NCBI GenBank assembly: GCA_020831635.1
Contig: JAFIGC010000010.1
Coordinates: 1-64,000, forward strand
DNA: 64,000 nucleotides
Direction of reading: 5' to 3'
DNA from: Verrucomicrobiota bacterium
Lineage (GTDB): Bacteria > Verrucomicrobiota > Kiritimatiellia > SS1-B-03-39 > UBA6053
The notes beneath the pieces are model-generated. The model made no database searches, had not been told where the DNA came from, and saw only the letters and a program-made list of their open reading frames with translations. The position numbers and the translations under genes are program-made. Shown one piece after another: positions 8,918 to 16,703 of this stretch. How positions within the stretch are numbered: position 1 is the first letter of the stretch; each line of letters starts with the position of its first letter.

Positions 8918-9195
8918 ACGCGATACGATCTATCATCTTCGCTGCGGGAATCGGCTTCATCATCTTTGCCGGAGGTTTACTCGGGATGATTTGGTACAAC
9001 GCATGGTGGGTTTGGCGGATAACCCCAACGCCCCCTTTCACTCGCTATCTTTTACCAGAGCGTTTCGTCGGATACCACACGATTCGCTTTGAAATGATCT
9101 GCTGGGCAACCGCGACCTTGTTTCTACTCGCATGGTTGGTTTGGAGCATGTTAAACAGAACAATCCTGAAGCACCAACAAACAAAAAACAAATGA
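8914..9195 (+). CDS. Small two-TM membrane protein paired with the lipoprotein
   Basis: A 93-aa protein starting MNAIRSIIFAAGIGFIIFAG. Hydrophobic segments lie at about residues 5-28 and 62-82, with a loop containing RYLLPERFVGYHTIRFE between them and a Lys/Gln/Asn-rich cytoplasmic tail. The start lies in an ATGA overlap with the upstream lipoprotein gene, implying translational coupling and a joint role at the membrane. The longer in-frame opening upstream reads through the lipoprotein gene and is not used. No family is recognised. Confidence 0.65.
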   Translation: MNAIRSIIFAAGIGFIIFAGGLLGMIWYNAWWVWRITPTPPFTRYLLPERFVGYHTIRFEMICWATATLFLLAWLVWSMLNRTILKHQQTKNK

Positions 9196-9458
9196 AATAA
9201 CCCGTGCAAATCCGTGCCCATCCGTGGTTCCTTCTCCTCAAACCCAAAGCCAAAACCCAAGATCAGTGTAAATCAGTGTTTTCAGTGGTTGATTTTTCAG
9301 AGCCATGGGGATCAGTGGCCTTGTGGGACAAAGTTTAAGACAAAGCTTGAGACAAAGTTCAATGTCCAAAACCCATCGCGATTTCAACTTGTGATTGGCA
9401 TCACACGGTATAAGAAAACAGGCAACCTCCCTCTTTTCACTTTTTCAGAAAGATTTTT
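9196..9458 (+). repeat. Repeat block right of the lipoprotein pair
   Basis: It contains, in the same order as the block at 8129-8325, the CCGTGCCCATCCGTGG word (9202-9235) and the aagatcagtg...cagtggttg word (about 9260-9293). These are followed by an acaaagtttaagacaaag run (about 9327-9361). The last 60 bases are the leader of asnB. No gene is seen. Confidence 0.6.
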
Positions 9459-11339
9459 ATGTGCGGTATTTGCGGTTTTACCTGGAATGACGAAGCCTTG
9501 GTGCATCGGATGACGGAACAACTGGCCCATCGGGGCCCGGACCAACATGGCATCCATTGCGAAGACAAGGTCTCCCTCGGCCATCGGCGTCTGAGCATCA
9601 TCGACCTCTCGGAGATGGGCCGACAACCCATTGCCAACGAAGACGGCAATGTCATCGTGGTCTTCAACGGCGAAATCTACAACTTCGCCGAAATCCGCGT
9701 CAAATTGGAGGCCAAAGGCCACGTGTTCCGGGGACACTCGGACAGCGAAACCATCGTGCACGCCTTCGAAGAATACGGCAAGGACTGCGTCAACCACTTC
9801 CAGGGCATGTTCGCCTTTGCCGCCTGGGACCGCACCACCGGCGAATTGTTTATCGCCCGCGACCGCATCGGCATCAAACCCCTTTATTACGCGGTCGTCA
9901 AAGGCCAACTGCTCTTCGCCTCCGAAATCAAATCCCTGCTCGAACACGATCAACTGGAGCGCCGCCTGAACCGTCAGGCCCTCTATCACTACCTCGGACA
10001 CGAATTCGTTCCCGCGCCCATGACCATGTTCGAGGGCATCCACAAATTGCCCGCCGGCCATACCCTGAGCTGGAAAAACGGCGACATGAACATCGAGGAA
10101 TGGTGGGACCTGAAATTTGAAGAGCCCCCCACCCTCACCGACCCCGAGGAAGCCGTGCGTCAAGTACAGGAACTGCTCGAAGACGCAGTCAAATCCCGCC
10201 TCGTCAGTGATGTGCCCCTGGGCGCGTTTTTGTCCGGCGGTCTCGACTCCAGCGCCATCGTGGCCATGATGCGAAAGCACGTCACCGGCACCCTCCGCAC
10301 CTTCACCATCGGCTACGAAGACAAAAGTTTCAGCGAATTGGACTACGCGAAAACCGTCTCCGACCGGTTCGGCACCGAAAGTCATATCCTCATGGTCAAC
10401 GAAATGACCCCGGAACTCATCGAGAAATCCATCTGGCATCTCGACGAACCCATGACCGACCTCTCCTCCATTCCCCTGATGCTGCTCTGCGAAAAAGCCA
10501 AACAGGATGTCAGCGTCATCCTCAGCGGCGAAGGCGGCGACGAGGTTTTCGCGGGATACGACCGCTTCAAGGCTTCGAAAATGAACCGCATGTATTCCAC
10601 CCTCCCCAAGGTAATCCGGGAAAAAATGGTGGCCCCGCTTTTACTGGCCATGCCCGACCGCCCCCAGAAAAAAGGCACGGTCAACATGCTCAAACGCTTC
10701 GTCGAAGGCAGCCTCCTCCCCGGAGAGGCGGAACAGATCCGTTGGCAGTTTTTCCTCTCCAAATCCCTGGAGGAAAACCTCTTCAGCGACGCCTTCCGCG
10801 CCGACGTCAATTTCGACCCCTTCGGCCCCCTGCGGACCTGCCGACAAAAATGCCATACCCGCGACCGCCTCAACGCCGAATTGTACACCGACACCCGCTT
10901 CATCATGGTCGACAGCGTCCTCATGAAAGTTGACAAAATGAGCATGGCCAGCGCCCTCGAAGTCCGCGTCCCCTTCCTCGACTACCGCCTCGTCGAATGC
11001 GTGGCCCGCATGCCCGGCAGCCTCAAGCTCAAAGGCATGGAAACCAAACACATTTTCCGCAAAGCCCTCGAACCCTATCTGCCCAAACACATCGTCTATC
11101 GCGGAAAACAAGGCTACAGCCTGCCCGTCAAACACCTGCTGCGCAATCAGTTGAAAGACTATATGACCGAATTGCTGATGGACTCGCCGGTCATTCGCGA
11201 AAACATGAACCCCGGCTATGTCGAACAATTGATCCAAGAACACGTGGAAATGAAACACAACCACAACCACGTCCTCTGGGGCATGATCAACACCGCCATC
11301 TGGCATCGCCGCTTTTTGGAGACCTCCCATGTCCAATGA
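9459..11339 (+). CDS. asnB: Asparagine synthetase B-like glutamine amidotransferase
   Basis: A 626-aa two-domain enzyme. The N-terminal Ntn glutaminase starts at the catalytic Cys (MCGICGF) and has RGPDQHG, LGHRRLSIIDLS and FNGEIYNF. The C-terminal ATP-pyrophosphatase domain carries the LSGGLDSS P-loop near residue 258 and the SGEGGDEVFAGYDRF block. Family members transfer glutamine-derived ammonia to aspartate, or, in polysaccharide and exosortase-linked loci, to sugar or glycan substrates. The next gene is an acyltransferase overlapping by 11 bases, followed by a membrane hydrolase and an epimerase. This context favours a role in surface polysaccharide or spore-coat-like modification over plain asparagine supply, though sequence alone cannot decide. 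Confidence 0.88.
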   Translation: MCGICGFTWNDEALVHRMTEQLAHRGPDQHGIHCEDKVSLGHRRLSIIDLSEMGRQPIANEDGNVIVVFNGEIYNFAEIRVKLEAKGHVFRGHSDSETIVHAFEEYGKDCVNHFQGMFAFAAWDRTTGELFIARDRIGIKPLYYAVVKGQLLFASEIKSLLEHDQLERRLNRQALYHYLGHEFVPAPMTMFEGIHKLPAGHTLSWKNGDMNIEEWWDLKFEEPPTLTDPEEAVRQVQELLEDAVKSRLVSDVPLGAFLSGGLDSSAIVAMMRKHVTGTLRTFTIGYEDKSFSELDYAKTVSDRFGTESHILMVNEMTPELIEKSIWHLDEPMTDLSSIPLMLLCEKAKQDVSVILSGEGGDEVFAGYDRFKASKMNRMYSTLPKVIREKMVAPLLLAMPDRPQKKGTVNMLKRFVEGSLLPGEAEQIRWQFFLSKSLEENLFSDAFRADVNFDPFGPLRTCRQKCHTRDRLNAELYTDTRFIMVDSVLMKVDKMSMASALEVRVPFLDYRLVECVARMPGSLKLKGMETKHIFRKALEPYLPKHIVYRGKQGYSLPVKHLLRNQLKDYMTELLMDSPVIRENMNPGYVEQLIQEHVEMKHNHNHVLWGMINTAIWHRRFLETSHVQ

Positions 11340-12081
11340 CATCGAAGTCAAAACCAACGAAAACGAAGAAGCCCAATTCAAAGTCAAGGGACAAAAAAAG
11401 GGCGGGTTCGCCACCTACCGCGCCCTCGTCCATGGCGACCAGTCCATGGGGAAAGTCATCCTCGGCGAATGCCTGACCCTGTTTTTTGGCGGCATCCCCG
11501 GTGCCCTCGGACTCCTGCTCCGCGCCAAACTGTACCCCCTCATGTTCCCCCACATCGGACGCAAGGTGATCTTTGGCCGCAACCTCACCCTCCGCCACAC
11601 CCATAAAATTCATCTCGGCGACAACGTGGTCATCGACGACAACGCCGTCATCGACGCCAAAGGCGTCAACAACCGCGGCATCGAAATCGGCGACGGCGTC
11701 TACATCGGACGCAACACCATCGTCTACTGCAAAGGCGGCAATATCAAACTCCGAGACCGCGCCAACCTCTCCTCCAATTGCCAGGTCTTTTCCTCCAACG
11801 ACCTCACCATCGGCGCCGGCTGCATGATCGGCGCCTACAGTTACCTCCTCAGCGGCGGCGAATACGACCACAAAAGCGAAGTCCCCTTCGCCGATCAAGA
11901 CGGCATGGAAACCAAAGGCCCCTGCGTCCTCGGCGACAACTGCTGGCTCGGCGCGCGTGTCACCGTCCTCGACGGCGTCACCATCGGCGAAAACAGCGTC
12001 CTCGCCGCCGGCGCCGTGGTCACCAAGTCCTTCCCCGCCAAGTCCATTGTCGGAGGCGTTCCCGCGAAGGAGATCGGCTGA
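11329..12081 (+). CDS. Hexapeptide-repeat acyltransferase (LbH/WbbJ type)
   Basis: A 250-aa protein whose residues from about 85 to the end form a left-handed beta helix of hexapeptide repeats (IHLGDNVVIDDNAVIDAKG, IEIGDGVYIGRNTIVYC, VLGDNCWLGARVTVLDGVTIG). The end is VVTKSFPAKSIVGGVPAKEIG, the standard C-cap of O-acetyltransferases of the CysE/LacA/WbbJ group. A hydrophobic stretch near residues 45-65 may associate with the membrane. It probably acetylates a sugar in a polysaccharide precursor. The start overlaps the asnB 3' end by 11 bases, so the genes are translationally linked. Confidence 0.85.
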   Translation: MSNDIEVKTNENEEAQFKVKGQKKGGFATYRALVHGDQSMGKVILGECLTLFFGGIPGALGLLLRAKLYPLMFPHIGRKVIFGRNLTLRHTHKIHLGDNVVIDDNAVIDAKGVNNRGIEIGDGVYIGRNTIVYCKGGNIKLRDRANLSSNCQVFSSNDLTIGAGCMIGAYSYLLSGGEYDHKSEVPFADQDGMETKGPCVLGDNCWLGARVTVLDGVTIGENSVLAAGAVVTKSFPAKSIVGGVPAKEIG

Positions 12082-12082
12082 C

Positions 12083-12646
12083 ATGCCCTCCCCCGTGGCC
12101 CATTTTTCCATGGGCGCCTTTTTGTGGTTTTTTCTCAAAGACCACATGGGCGCCGGATGGCAGCGCACCCGACTGCCGCGTTGGACCCTGCTCGGCCTGT
12201 TTTTGCTTTTTTCCATCCTCCCCGACTTCGACGCCGTCCTCGGCATCCTCGCCGGGGACATGTACCGCTTCCACAACCAACAATCCCACTCCATTTTCTT
12301 CGGCATCCTCGTTTCAGCCGTCTTGGCCGTCGGACTCCACGCCCTACTCAGGGTCATGAGCTTTGCCCGATTCCCCGAAGTCTCCCGCAAAAAGTGGATT
12401 TTCGTCATCTGCCTTTCCTACCAACTCCATTTGCTCATGGACCTTTTCACACACGGAAGAGGCTTGCGCCTGTTTTGGCCCCTCACCTCCGAACGCGTCC
12501 CCGCCCCCGTCGAACTATTCGTGGGACTGCGCTGGTCCAAAGGCATTTGGTCCTCCGCCCATTGGCTCACCTTGGCCAACGAACTGCTCTTTTCCCTGTG
12601 TTTGTTTTTGATTTGCCTGCTTGCTTCCCGCAGACGTTCCCGCTAA
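12083..12646 (+). CDS. Metal-dependent membrane hydrolase (YdjM/DUF457 type)
   Basis: A 187-aa membrane protein with the YdjM pattern: an N-terminal PSPVAHFSMGA, then SILPDFDAVLG after the first TM segment, RFHNQQSHSIFFG, and YQLHLLMDLFTHGRGL. The conserved His/Asp residues are the presumed metal ligands. The last 25 residues form a TM helix with a basic end. Family members are inner-membrane hydrolases of unclear substrate, often near polysaccharide genes. It starts one base after the acyltransferase stop, in the same operon as asnB. Confidence 0.78.
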   Translation: MPSPVAHFSMGAFLWFFLKDHMGAGWQRTRLPRWTLLGLFLLFSILPDFDAVLGILAGDMYRFHNQQSHSIFFGILVSAVLAVGLHALLRVMSFARFPEVSRKKWIFVICLSYQLHLLMDLFTHGRGLRLFWPLTSERVPAPVELFVGLRWSKGIWSSAHWLTLANELLFSLCLFLICLLASRRRSR

Positions 12647-12716
12647 ACAATTCCACATTCCATGTCCCCATGGGCAAACTTTCACAAACAAGCATTCATA
12701 CACGCAGGAGAAACAC

Positions 12717-13700
12717 ATGAAAATTTTGGTTACAGGCGGCACCGGGTTCACCGGAAAAGCATTGGTCAAACGCTTGCTCGACGACGGGCACGAAGTCGTG
12801 GCCCTCGACTATAAAGAAGGCCTCAAAACCCGCGAACTCAGCGACTGGGGCGCCAAAGTCGTCATCGGCTCGGTCACCGACGCCGAAGTCGTGAAATCCT
12901 GCATGGAAGGCGTGGACGTCGTCCAGCACCTCGCCGCCGCCTTCCGCGAAATGAACGTGCCCGAATCCCATTACGACGACGTCAACGTCGGCGGCACCCG
13001 CACCGTTCTCGCCGCCGCCGAAGCCGCGAAAGTGAAAAAGTTCATTTATTGCTCCACCTGCGGCGTCCACGGCAACGTCGAAAACCCGCCCGGGGACGAA
13101 ACCTCGCGCATCGATCCCGCCGACTATTATCAACGCACCAAATACCAGGCCGAACCCCTGGTGGTGGAAGCCGCCGCCCGCGGTCTCGACGCCACCATCC
13201 TCCGCCCCGCCGCCATTTACGGACCCGGCGACCCCGAGCGCTTCCAAATGATCTTCCGCAAAGTCAAACAGGGCAAATTCCCCATGTTTGGCGACGGGAA
13301 AACCCTGTATCACCCCCTGTACATTGACAATCTCGTCGACGCCCTCGTCCTCGCCATGGCCCCGGAAAAAGGAAAAGGCGAAGCCTACCTGATTGCCGAC
13401 GAAGATTACGTCGAAATCGAAGACCTCGTCAAACGCGCCGCCAAAGCCCTCGGCGTGGAAGTCAAAATCCCCCATTTCCCCGTGCTCCCCGTGGTCATTG
13501 CCGGACACGTCTGCGAAAAAATCTGCAAACCCCTCAAGATCGCCCCCCCCATTTTCCCCCGCCGCGTCGACTGGTATCGGCAAAACCGAGCCTTCAAAAT
13601 CGACAAAGCCAAACGAGATTTCGGGTACAATCCAAAAGTAGGTCTCGACGAAGGATTGAAAAAAACCGCCGATTGGTATCGCGAAGAAAATTTAATTTGA
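12717..13700 (+). CDS. NAD-dependent epimerase/dehydratase (extended SDR)
   Basis: A 327-aa extended short-chain dehydrogenase. The Rossmann dinucleotide motif is KILVTGGTGFTGKALVKRL at the N-terminus. DVVQHLAA follows, and the catalytic triad is met by the Ser/Thr of YCSTCGVHG and the YxxxK of YYQRTKYQAE near residue 140. RPAAIYGPGD and LYHPLYIDNLVDALVLA are conserved downstream. The length is normal for nucleotide-sugar epimerases/dehydratases and 3-beta-HSD-like enzymes. The ATG at 2.5 residues past a leader with an AGGAGAAA ribosome-binding site is used. It ends the asnB cluster, 70 bases after the hydrolase gene. Probable role: sugar modification for surface glycan; exact substrate unknown. 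Confidence 0.82.
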   Translation: MKILVTGGTGFTGKALVKRLLDDGHEVVALDYKEGLKTRELSDWGAKVVIGSVTDAEVVKSCMEGVDVVQHLAAAFREMNVPESHYDDVNVGGTRTVLAAAEAAKVKKFIYCSTCGVHGNVENPPGDETSRIDPADYYQRTKYQAEPLVVEAAARGLDATILRPAAIYGPGDPERFQMIFRKVKQGKFPMFGDGKTLYHPLYIDNLVDALVLAMAPEKGKGEAYLIADEDYVEIEDLVKRAAKALGVEVKIPHFPVLPVVIAGHVCEKICKPLKIAPPIFPRRVDWYRQNRAFKIDKAKRDFGYNPKVGLDEGLKKTADWYREENLI

Positions 13701-13811
13701 ACGCAAAGTATTCAGTTTTTTGGTTTACATTCACCATTCTGAAATTTCAAAAAAAGTTGAAAATACATGCGAAAAAAGTTGAAAATAAATCAGCATAACT
13801 TCATTTTATTT

Positions 13812-13839
13812 TTGACATAAACATATTGATAGGTATGAA
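13812..13839 (+). promoter_or_regulatory. Sigma-70-type promoter of the first duplicated lipoprotein gene
   Basis: TTGACA at 13812-13817, a 16-base spacer and TATGAA at 13834-13839, embedded in an AT-rich stretch and 87 bases ahead of the ATG. The same hexamers and spacing occur before the paralogue (14770-14797), which supports the call. Confidence 0.65.
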
Positions 13840-13926
13840 AAAACTATTCCCGTGATCCGGCTGCCTTTGGGCCCCTCACAAATCAGTGCGCGAACTAACG
13901 TGCATTCACCCCCCAAAAGTACTTAT

Positions 13927-14538
13927 ATGAAGAAAATCCTTCTTTTCTTATCACCCTTGTTGATTGTCGCATACATGACCGGTTGCTCGCTGGATGATTC
14001 CAACAGCGCCGAGTTGACGGACATTGACTTGTCCGAGTTGGACCTTGAAGCCGCCGAACAGGCCATCCGAGAAGCCATTGGTGGCGGAGGCGGTTCGATC
14101 ATCAACAATACCGGAGAAAGTATTGATTTGAGGCCCGACCTCTCCAACGTCACCTTCCTGCACGCGAACGTTTCCAAATGGCCGGTAACCTCCAACCTGC
14201 CCAAGGTGACCGTTTCCGGCGGCACCATCTCCATGCCCTACGACAAAGCCCGCGTATGGCCGGGTCGCAACACCGCCGGCGCCAACGTGAACGCCAACCC
14301 CTGGATTCTGGTCAAGCAAGACGGCAGATGGTATGCCGCAACCTGGGAATGGCTGCGCACCGGACAGACCGCAAAAAGTTCAAGTTCCGTGGAAGGCGGC
14401 CACATCGGCCAAAGCCCGCTGAACAATTTCCGCCCCCAATCCGGCCAAGTGTACGGGTTCATGGTGAGCGGACTTGCGCGCAGCGGTGTTCGCAACGTGC
14501 AAGAACGGACCAACGTGGTCATGGTTCGCTGGCCCTAA
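13927..14538 (+). CDS. Putative lipoprotein, copy 1 of a tandem pair
   Basis: A 203-aa protein with a lipoprotein signal (MKKILLFLSPLLIVAYMTGC; lipobox MTGC, Cys20). A short acidic helix-like segment (residues 29-50) and a Gly run lead to a soluble domain with blocks NTGESIDLRPDLSNVTFLHA, NPWILVKQDGRWYAATWEWL, GGHIGQSPLNNFRPQSGQVY and FMVSGLARSGVRNVQERTNV, ending in RWP. It is the clear paralogue of the next gene, differing by roughly 24 substitutions and one missing residue by my count. It has its own promoter and terminator. There is no canonical ribosome-binding site, but AAAGTAC lies just before the ATG, as in copy 2. The family is not recognised; an outer-membrane or periplasmic location is inferred. 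Confidence 0.78.
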   Translation: MKKILLFLSPLLIVAYMTGCSLDDSNSAELTDIDLSELDLEAAEQAIREAIGGGGGSIINNTGESIDLRPDLSNVTFLHANVSKWPVTSNLPKVTVSGGTISMPYDKARVWPGRNTAGANVNANPWILVKQDGRWYAATWEWLRTGQTAKSSSSVEGGHIGQSPLNNFRPQSGQVYGFMVSGLARSGVRNVQERTNVVMVRWP

Positions 14539-14591
14539 TCCGATACATCATTCAATTCACCCAAATTTTGGGTCCGGATTGAAACTTCAAA

Positions 14592-14620
14592 AACCGCGCC
14601 TCAGGAGGCGCGGTTTTTTT
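14592..14620 (+). terminator. Rho-independent terminator after lipoprotein copy 1
   Basis: AACCGCGCCT pairs with AGGCGCGGTT around a tiny loop and runs into seven Ts. It lies 54 bases past the stop codon and isolates this gene from its paralogue. Confidence 0.9.
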
Positions 14621-14769
14621 GTGTCCCGCTTTTCGACGAATTTCAAACGAATTTTCCGCAAGGCGTTTGGTTTACAATTACATTCAAAAGGTTGACAATA
14701 AGATGGGATATACCGGAAATAAAGTTTGGAATACAAGCGAAAGAATTCTAAAAAAAGTTGTTTTACCTT

Positions 14770-14797
14770 TTGACATGAGTTCGTCGCCATGTATGTA
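14770..14797 (+). promoter_or_regulatory. Sigma-70-type promoter of the second duplicated lipoprotein gene
   Basis: TTGACA at 14770-14775, a 16-base spacer and TATGTA at 14792-14797, lying 93 bases before the ATG. It mirrors the promoter of copy 1 in hexamers, spacing and distance. Confidence 0.65.
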
Positions 14798-14890
14798 AAA
14801 GTTATTCCTTGATACACTCGACCTGCCGAGCGCATCACATATAAGCCCCCGTTCCTATATTGTACATTTAACCTCACGAAAGTACCCTCT

Positions 14891-15505
14891 ATGAAGAAAT
14901 ACCTCCTTTATCTGTCGCCCTTGATCATTGCAGCCTACATGACCGGCTGCTCGCTGGATGACTCCAGTAGCGCGGAATTGACCGACATTGATTTGTCCGA
15001 GTTGGATCCCGAAGCCGTGGAACAAGCCATCCGGGAAGCCGCCGGCGGCGGCGGTGGCGGCGCCATCATCAACAACACCGGAGAAAGCATTGACTTGAGG
15101 CCCGACCTCTCCAACGTCACCTTCCTTCATGCAAACGTTTCCAGTTGGCCCATCACCTCCAACCTCCCCAACGTCACCGTCGGCGGCGGCATGATCTCCC
15201 TGCCCTTCGACAAAGCCCGCGAGTGGCCTGGTCGCAACACCGCCGGCGCCAACGTAAACGCCAATCCTTGGATTCTCGTCAACCAGGGCGGACAATGGTA
15301 TGCCGCAACCTGGGAATGGATGCGCACCGGCCAAACCGCCAAAAGCTCAAACTCCGTCGAAGGCGGCCACATCGGCCAAAGCCCGCTCAACAACTTCCGT
15401 CCGCAGTCCGGACAAGTTTACGGATTCATGGTCAGTGGACTTGCGCGCAGCAACGTCCGCAACGTCCAGGAACGGACCAACGTGGTCATGATTCGCTGGC
15501 CGTAA
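14891..15505 (+). CDS. Putative lipoprotein, copy 2 of a tandem pair
   Basis: A 204-aa paralogue of the preceding gene with the same layout: signal MKKYLLYLSPLIIAAYMTGC, acidic segment (SAELTDIDLSELDPEAVEQA), a six-glycine run, and the same C-terminal domain with WYAATWEWMRTGQ and NNFRPQSGQVYGF. Substitutions cluster in the N-terminal half; the last 60 residues are nearly unchanged, suggesting constraint on that part. AAAGTACCCTCT precedes the ATG where a ribosome-binding site is expected. The gene has its own promoter and terminator, so the whole transcription unit was duplicated. The domain is not one I can name. Confidence 0.78.
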   Translation: MKKYLLYLSPLIIAAYMTGCSLDDSSSAELTDIDLSELDPEAVEQAIREAAGGGGGGAIINNTGESIDLRPDLSNVTFLHANVSSWPITSNLPNVTVGGGMISLPFDKAREWPGRNTAGANVNANPWILVNQGGQWYAATWEWMRTGQTAKSSNSVEGGHIGQSPLNNFRPQSGQVYGFMVSGLARSNVRNVQERTNVVMIRWP

Positions 15506-15557
15506 GCCGGTTTATCATTCATTCCGCCCGAAACATCGGGCCGAATCAAACCTTCAA

Positions 15558-15587
15558 AACCGCACCTCTCCGAGCTGCGGTTTTTTT
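15558..15587 (+). terminator. Rho-independent terminator after lipoprotein copy 2
   Basis: AACCGCA pairs with TGCGGTT around an 11-base loop and is followed by a T run. Its position relative to the stop codon matches the terminator of copy 1; the stem is shorter. Confidence 0.82.
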
Positions 15588-15613
15588 ACAATCGGAAGCC
15601 TCATCCCCGCATC

Positions 15614-15721
15614 TTCCGAGCGTCGGAAGAAATGTTTCAAAACATTCCGAGCGTCGGAAGAATATTTTCAACACGTTCCGAGCGTCGGAAGAATATTTTC
15701 AACACGTTCCGAGCGTCGGAA
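15614..15721. repeat. Four-copy 31-bp tandem array with palindromic core
   Basis: TTCCGAGCGTCGGAA occurs at 15614, 15645, 15676 and 15707, an exact 31-base period. Each core is an inverted repeat with a three-base centre. The 16-base segments between cores are AT-rich; the second and third are identical and the first is close, so it is a tandem repeat and not a CRISPR array. Related palindromes occur at 43929-43972. Confidence 0.8.
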
Positions 15722-15936
15722 GACGGTCCAAAACGAAACCCGAAACCAGCAACAAGCAACCCGAAACCAGCAACAAGTAACAAGCAACCAGCAACAAGTA
15801 ACAAACAACTGAAAACCAACCCTGCATCAGTGTGAATCAGTGTCCATCAGTGGTTTCCTCTCCTCTCTGCCCCCTTCGCCCTCACCAGTGCCTAAAGGCA
15901 CGGGTATGAAGCCGGATAAATCCGGGACTCCAAAGC
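15722..15936. repeat. Low-complexity and dispersed-word intergenic region
   Basis: Runs of CAACAAG/GAAACCAGCAACAAG words fill about 15735-15825. A TCAGTGTGAATCAGTGTCCATCAGTGG block (same family as near 8290, 9265 and 28955) follows at about 15829-15860. No gene is seen before the methyltransferase stop at 15937. A reverse-oriented relative of the CAACAAG text appears at 63945-64000. Confidence 0.5.
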
Positions 15937-16692
15937 TTATGCTTTCGAAACTCTGCGGGCTTCCAGCACCACCGGGCTTCCGAAAAACCGGGTCAGTCCG
16001 ACGGGTTTGGCGAGCGCTTCCAAAAATTTACTGACTCCGGGACGCTTCAACATCCGGTGCAATACCATCGGCCAGAAAAACTGGGGATGGCGTTGTACTT
16101 CGAATCCTTCCGCTTCGAAGGCCTCGCGAACTTCCCGGTGTGAAAACAGCGTGAAGGTACGGGTGTTTTTCTCGATTCCTTTTTTCAGGCCGAACAGGGC
16201 GTCGGCCAGAAAGTTGACGCTTTGCTTGGCGGGATAATCAATGATCACCCGCTTGTCCGCCACCCGACACAGTTCTTTGATCAGGACTTTCCACTGCTCG
16301 CAGTGCGGCAATAGCCGAAAGGAAATGACCACGTCCATGGAGCGGTCCCCGTGCGGCAATTCCAAATGGTTGGCGATTTCGAAGGGCGTGTCCGGCGGCA
16401 AACGCTCCCGACAGGATTCGGCGCTACCGGTGACCAGCACCTCGAACCCGCGTTCCCGGAGGACGGATTCAGTTTGACCGTGTCCGCCACCCACGTCCAA
16501 GGCTTTCCCGCCCGCGGGCAACCCGTCCAGGGCGGCCCGGAGTTCGCGGGACTGCACGTCCAGCAGCCATTGACCGGCGGGACCCGCGAAACGTTTCGCG
16601 TAGTCGTCGTTGGCGGTTTCAATGTCAGCGGTTTCGGGGAAATTGGCGGGAGGGGTGGTGGAAATGGGATCGGGCGCTTCAGTGGGGTCCAT
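15937..16692 (-). CDS. Class I SAM-dependent methyltransferase
   Basis: A 251-aa methyltransferase. SAM motif I is KALDVGGGHGQTESVL near residue 65, and the acidic motif DVVISFRLLPHCEQW matches the post-II region of the Methyltransf_11 group. The C-terminal part is rich in aromatics and basic residues and could bind an acceptor such as a lipid or sugar. It lies 11 bases downstream of a GT4 glycosyltransferase in the same operon, which points to modification of a glycan or lipid-linked intermediate. The substrate is unknown. Confidence 0.8.
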   Translation of the reverse strand: MDPTEAPDPISTTPPANFPETADIETANDDYAKRFAGPAGQWLLDVQSRELRAALDGLPAGGKALDVGGGHGQTESVLRERGFEVLVTGSAESCRERLPPDTPFEIANHLELPHGDRSMDVVISFRLLPHCEQWKVLIKELCRVADKRVIIDYPAKQSVNFLADALFGLKKGIEKNTRTFTLFSHREVREAFEAEGFEVQRHPQFFWPMVLHRMLKRPGVSKFLEALAKPVGLTRFFGSPVVLEARRVSKA

Positions 16693-16703
16693 GGGATGTC
16701 CGG

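Noticed and set aside
15614-15721. Regularly spaced palindromic repeats that resemble a CRISPR array
   Set aside because: Links between cores are nearly identical to each other, cores are only 15 bases, and no cas gene is present; it is a tandem repeat.
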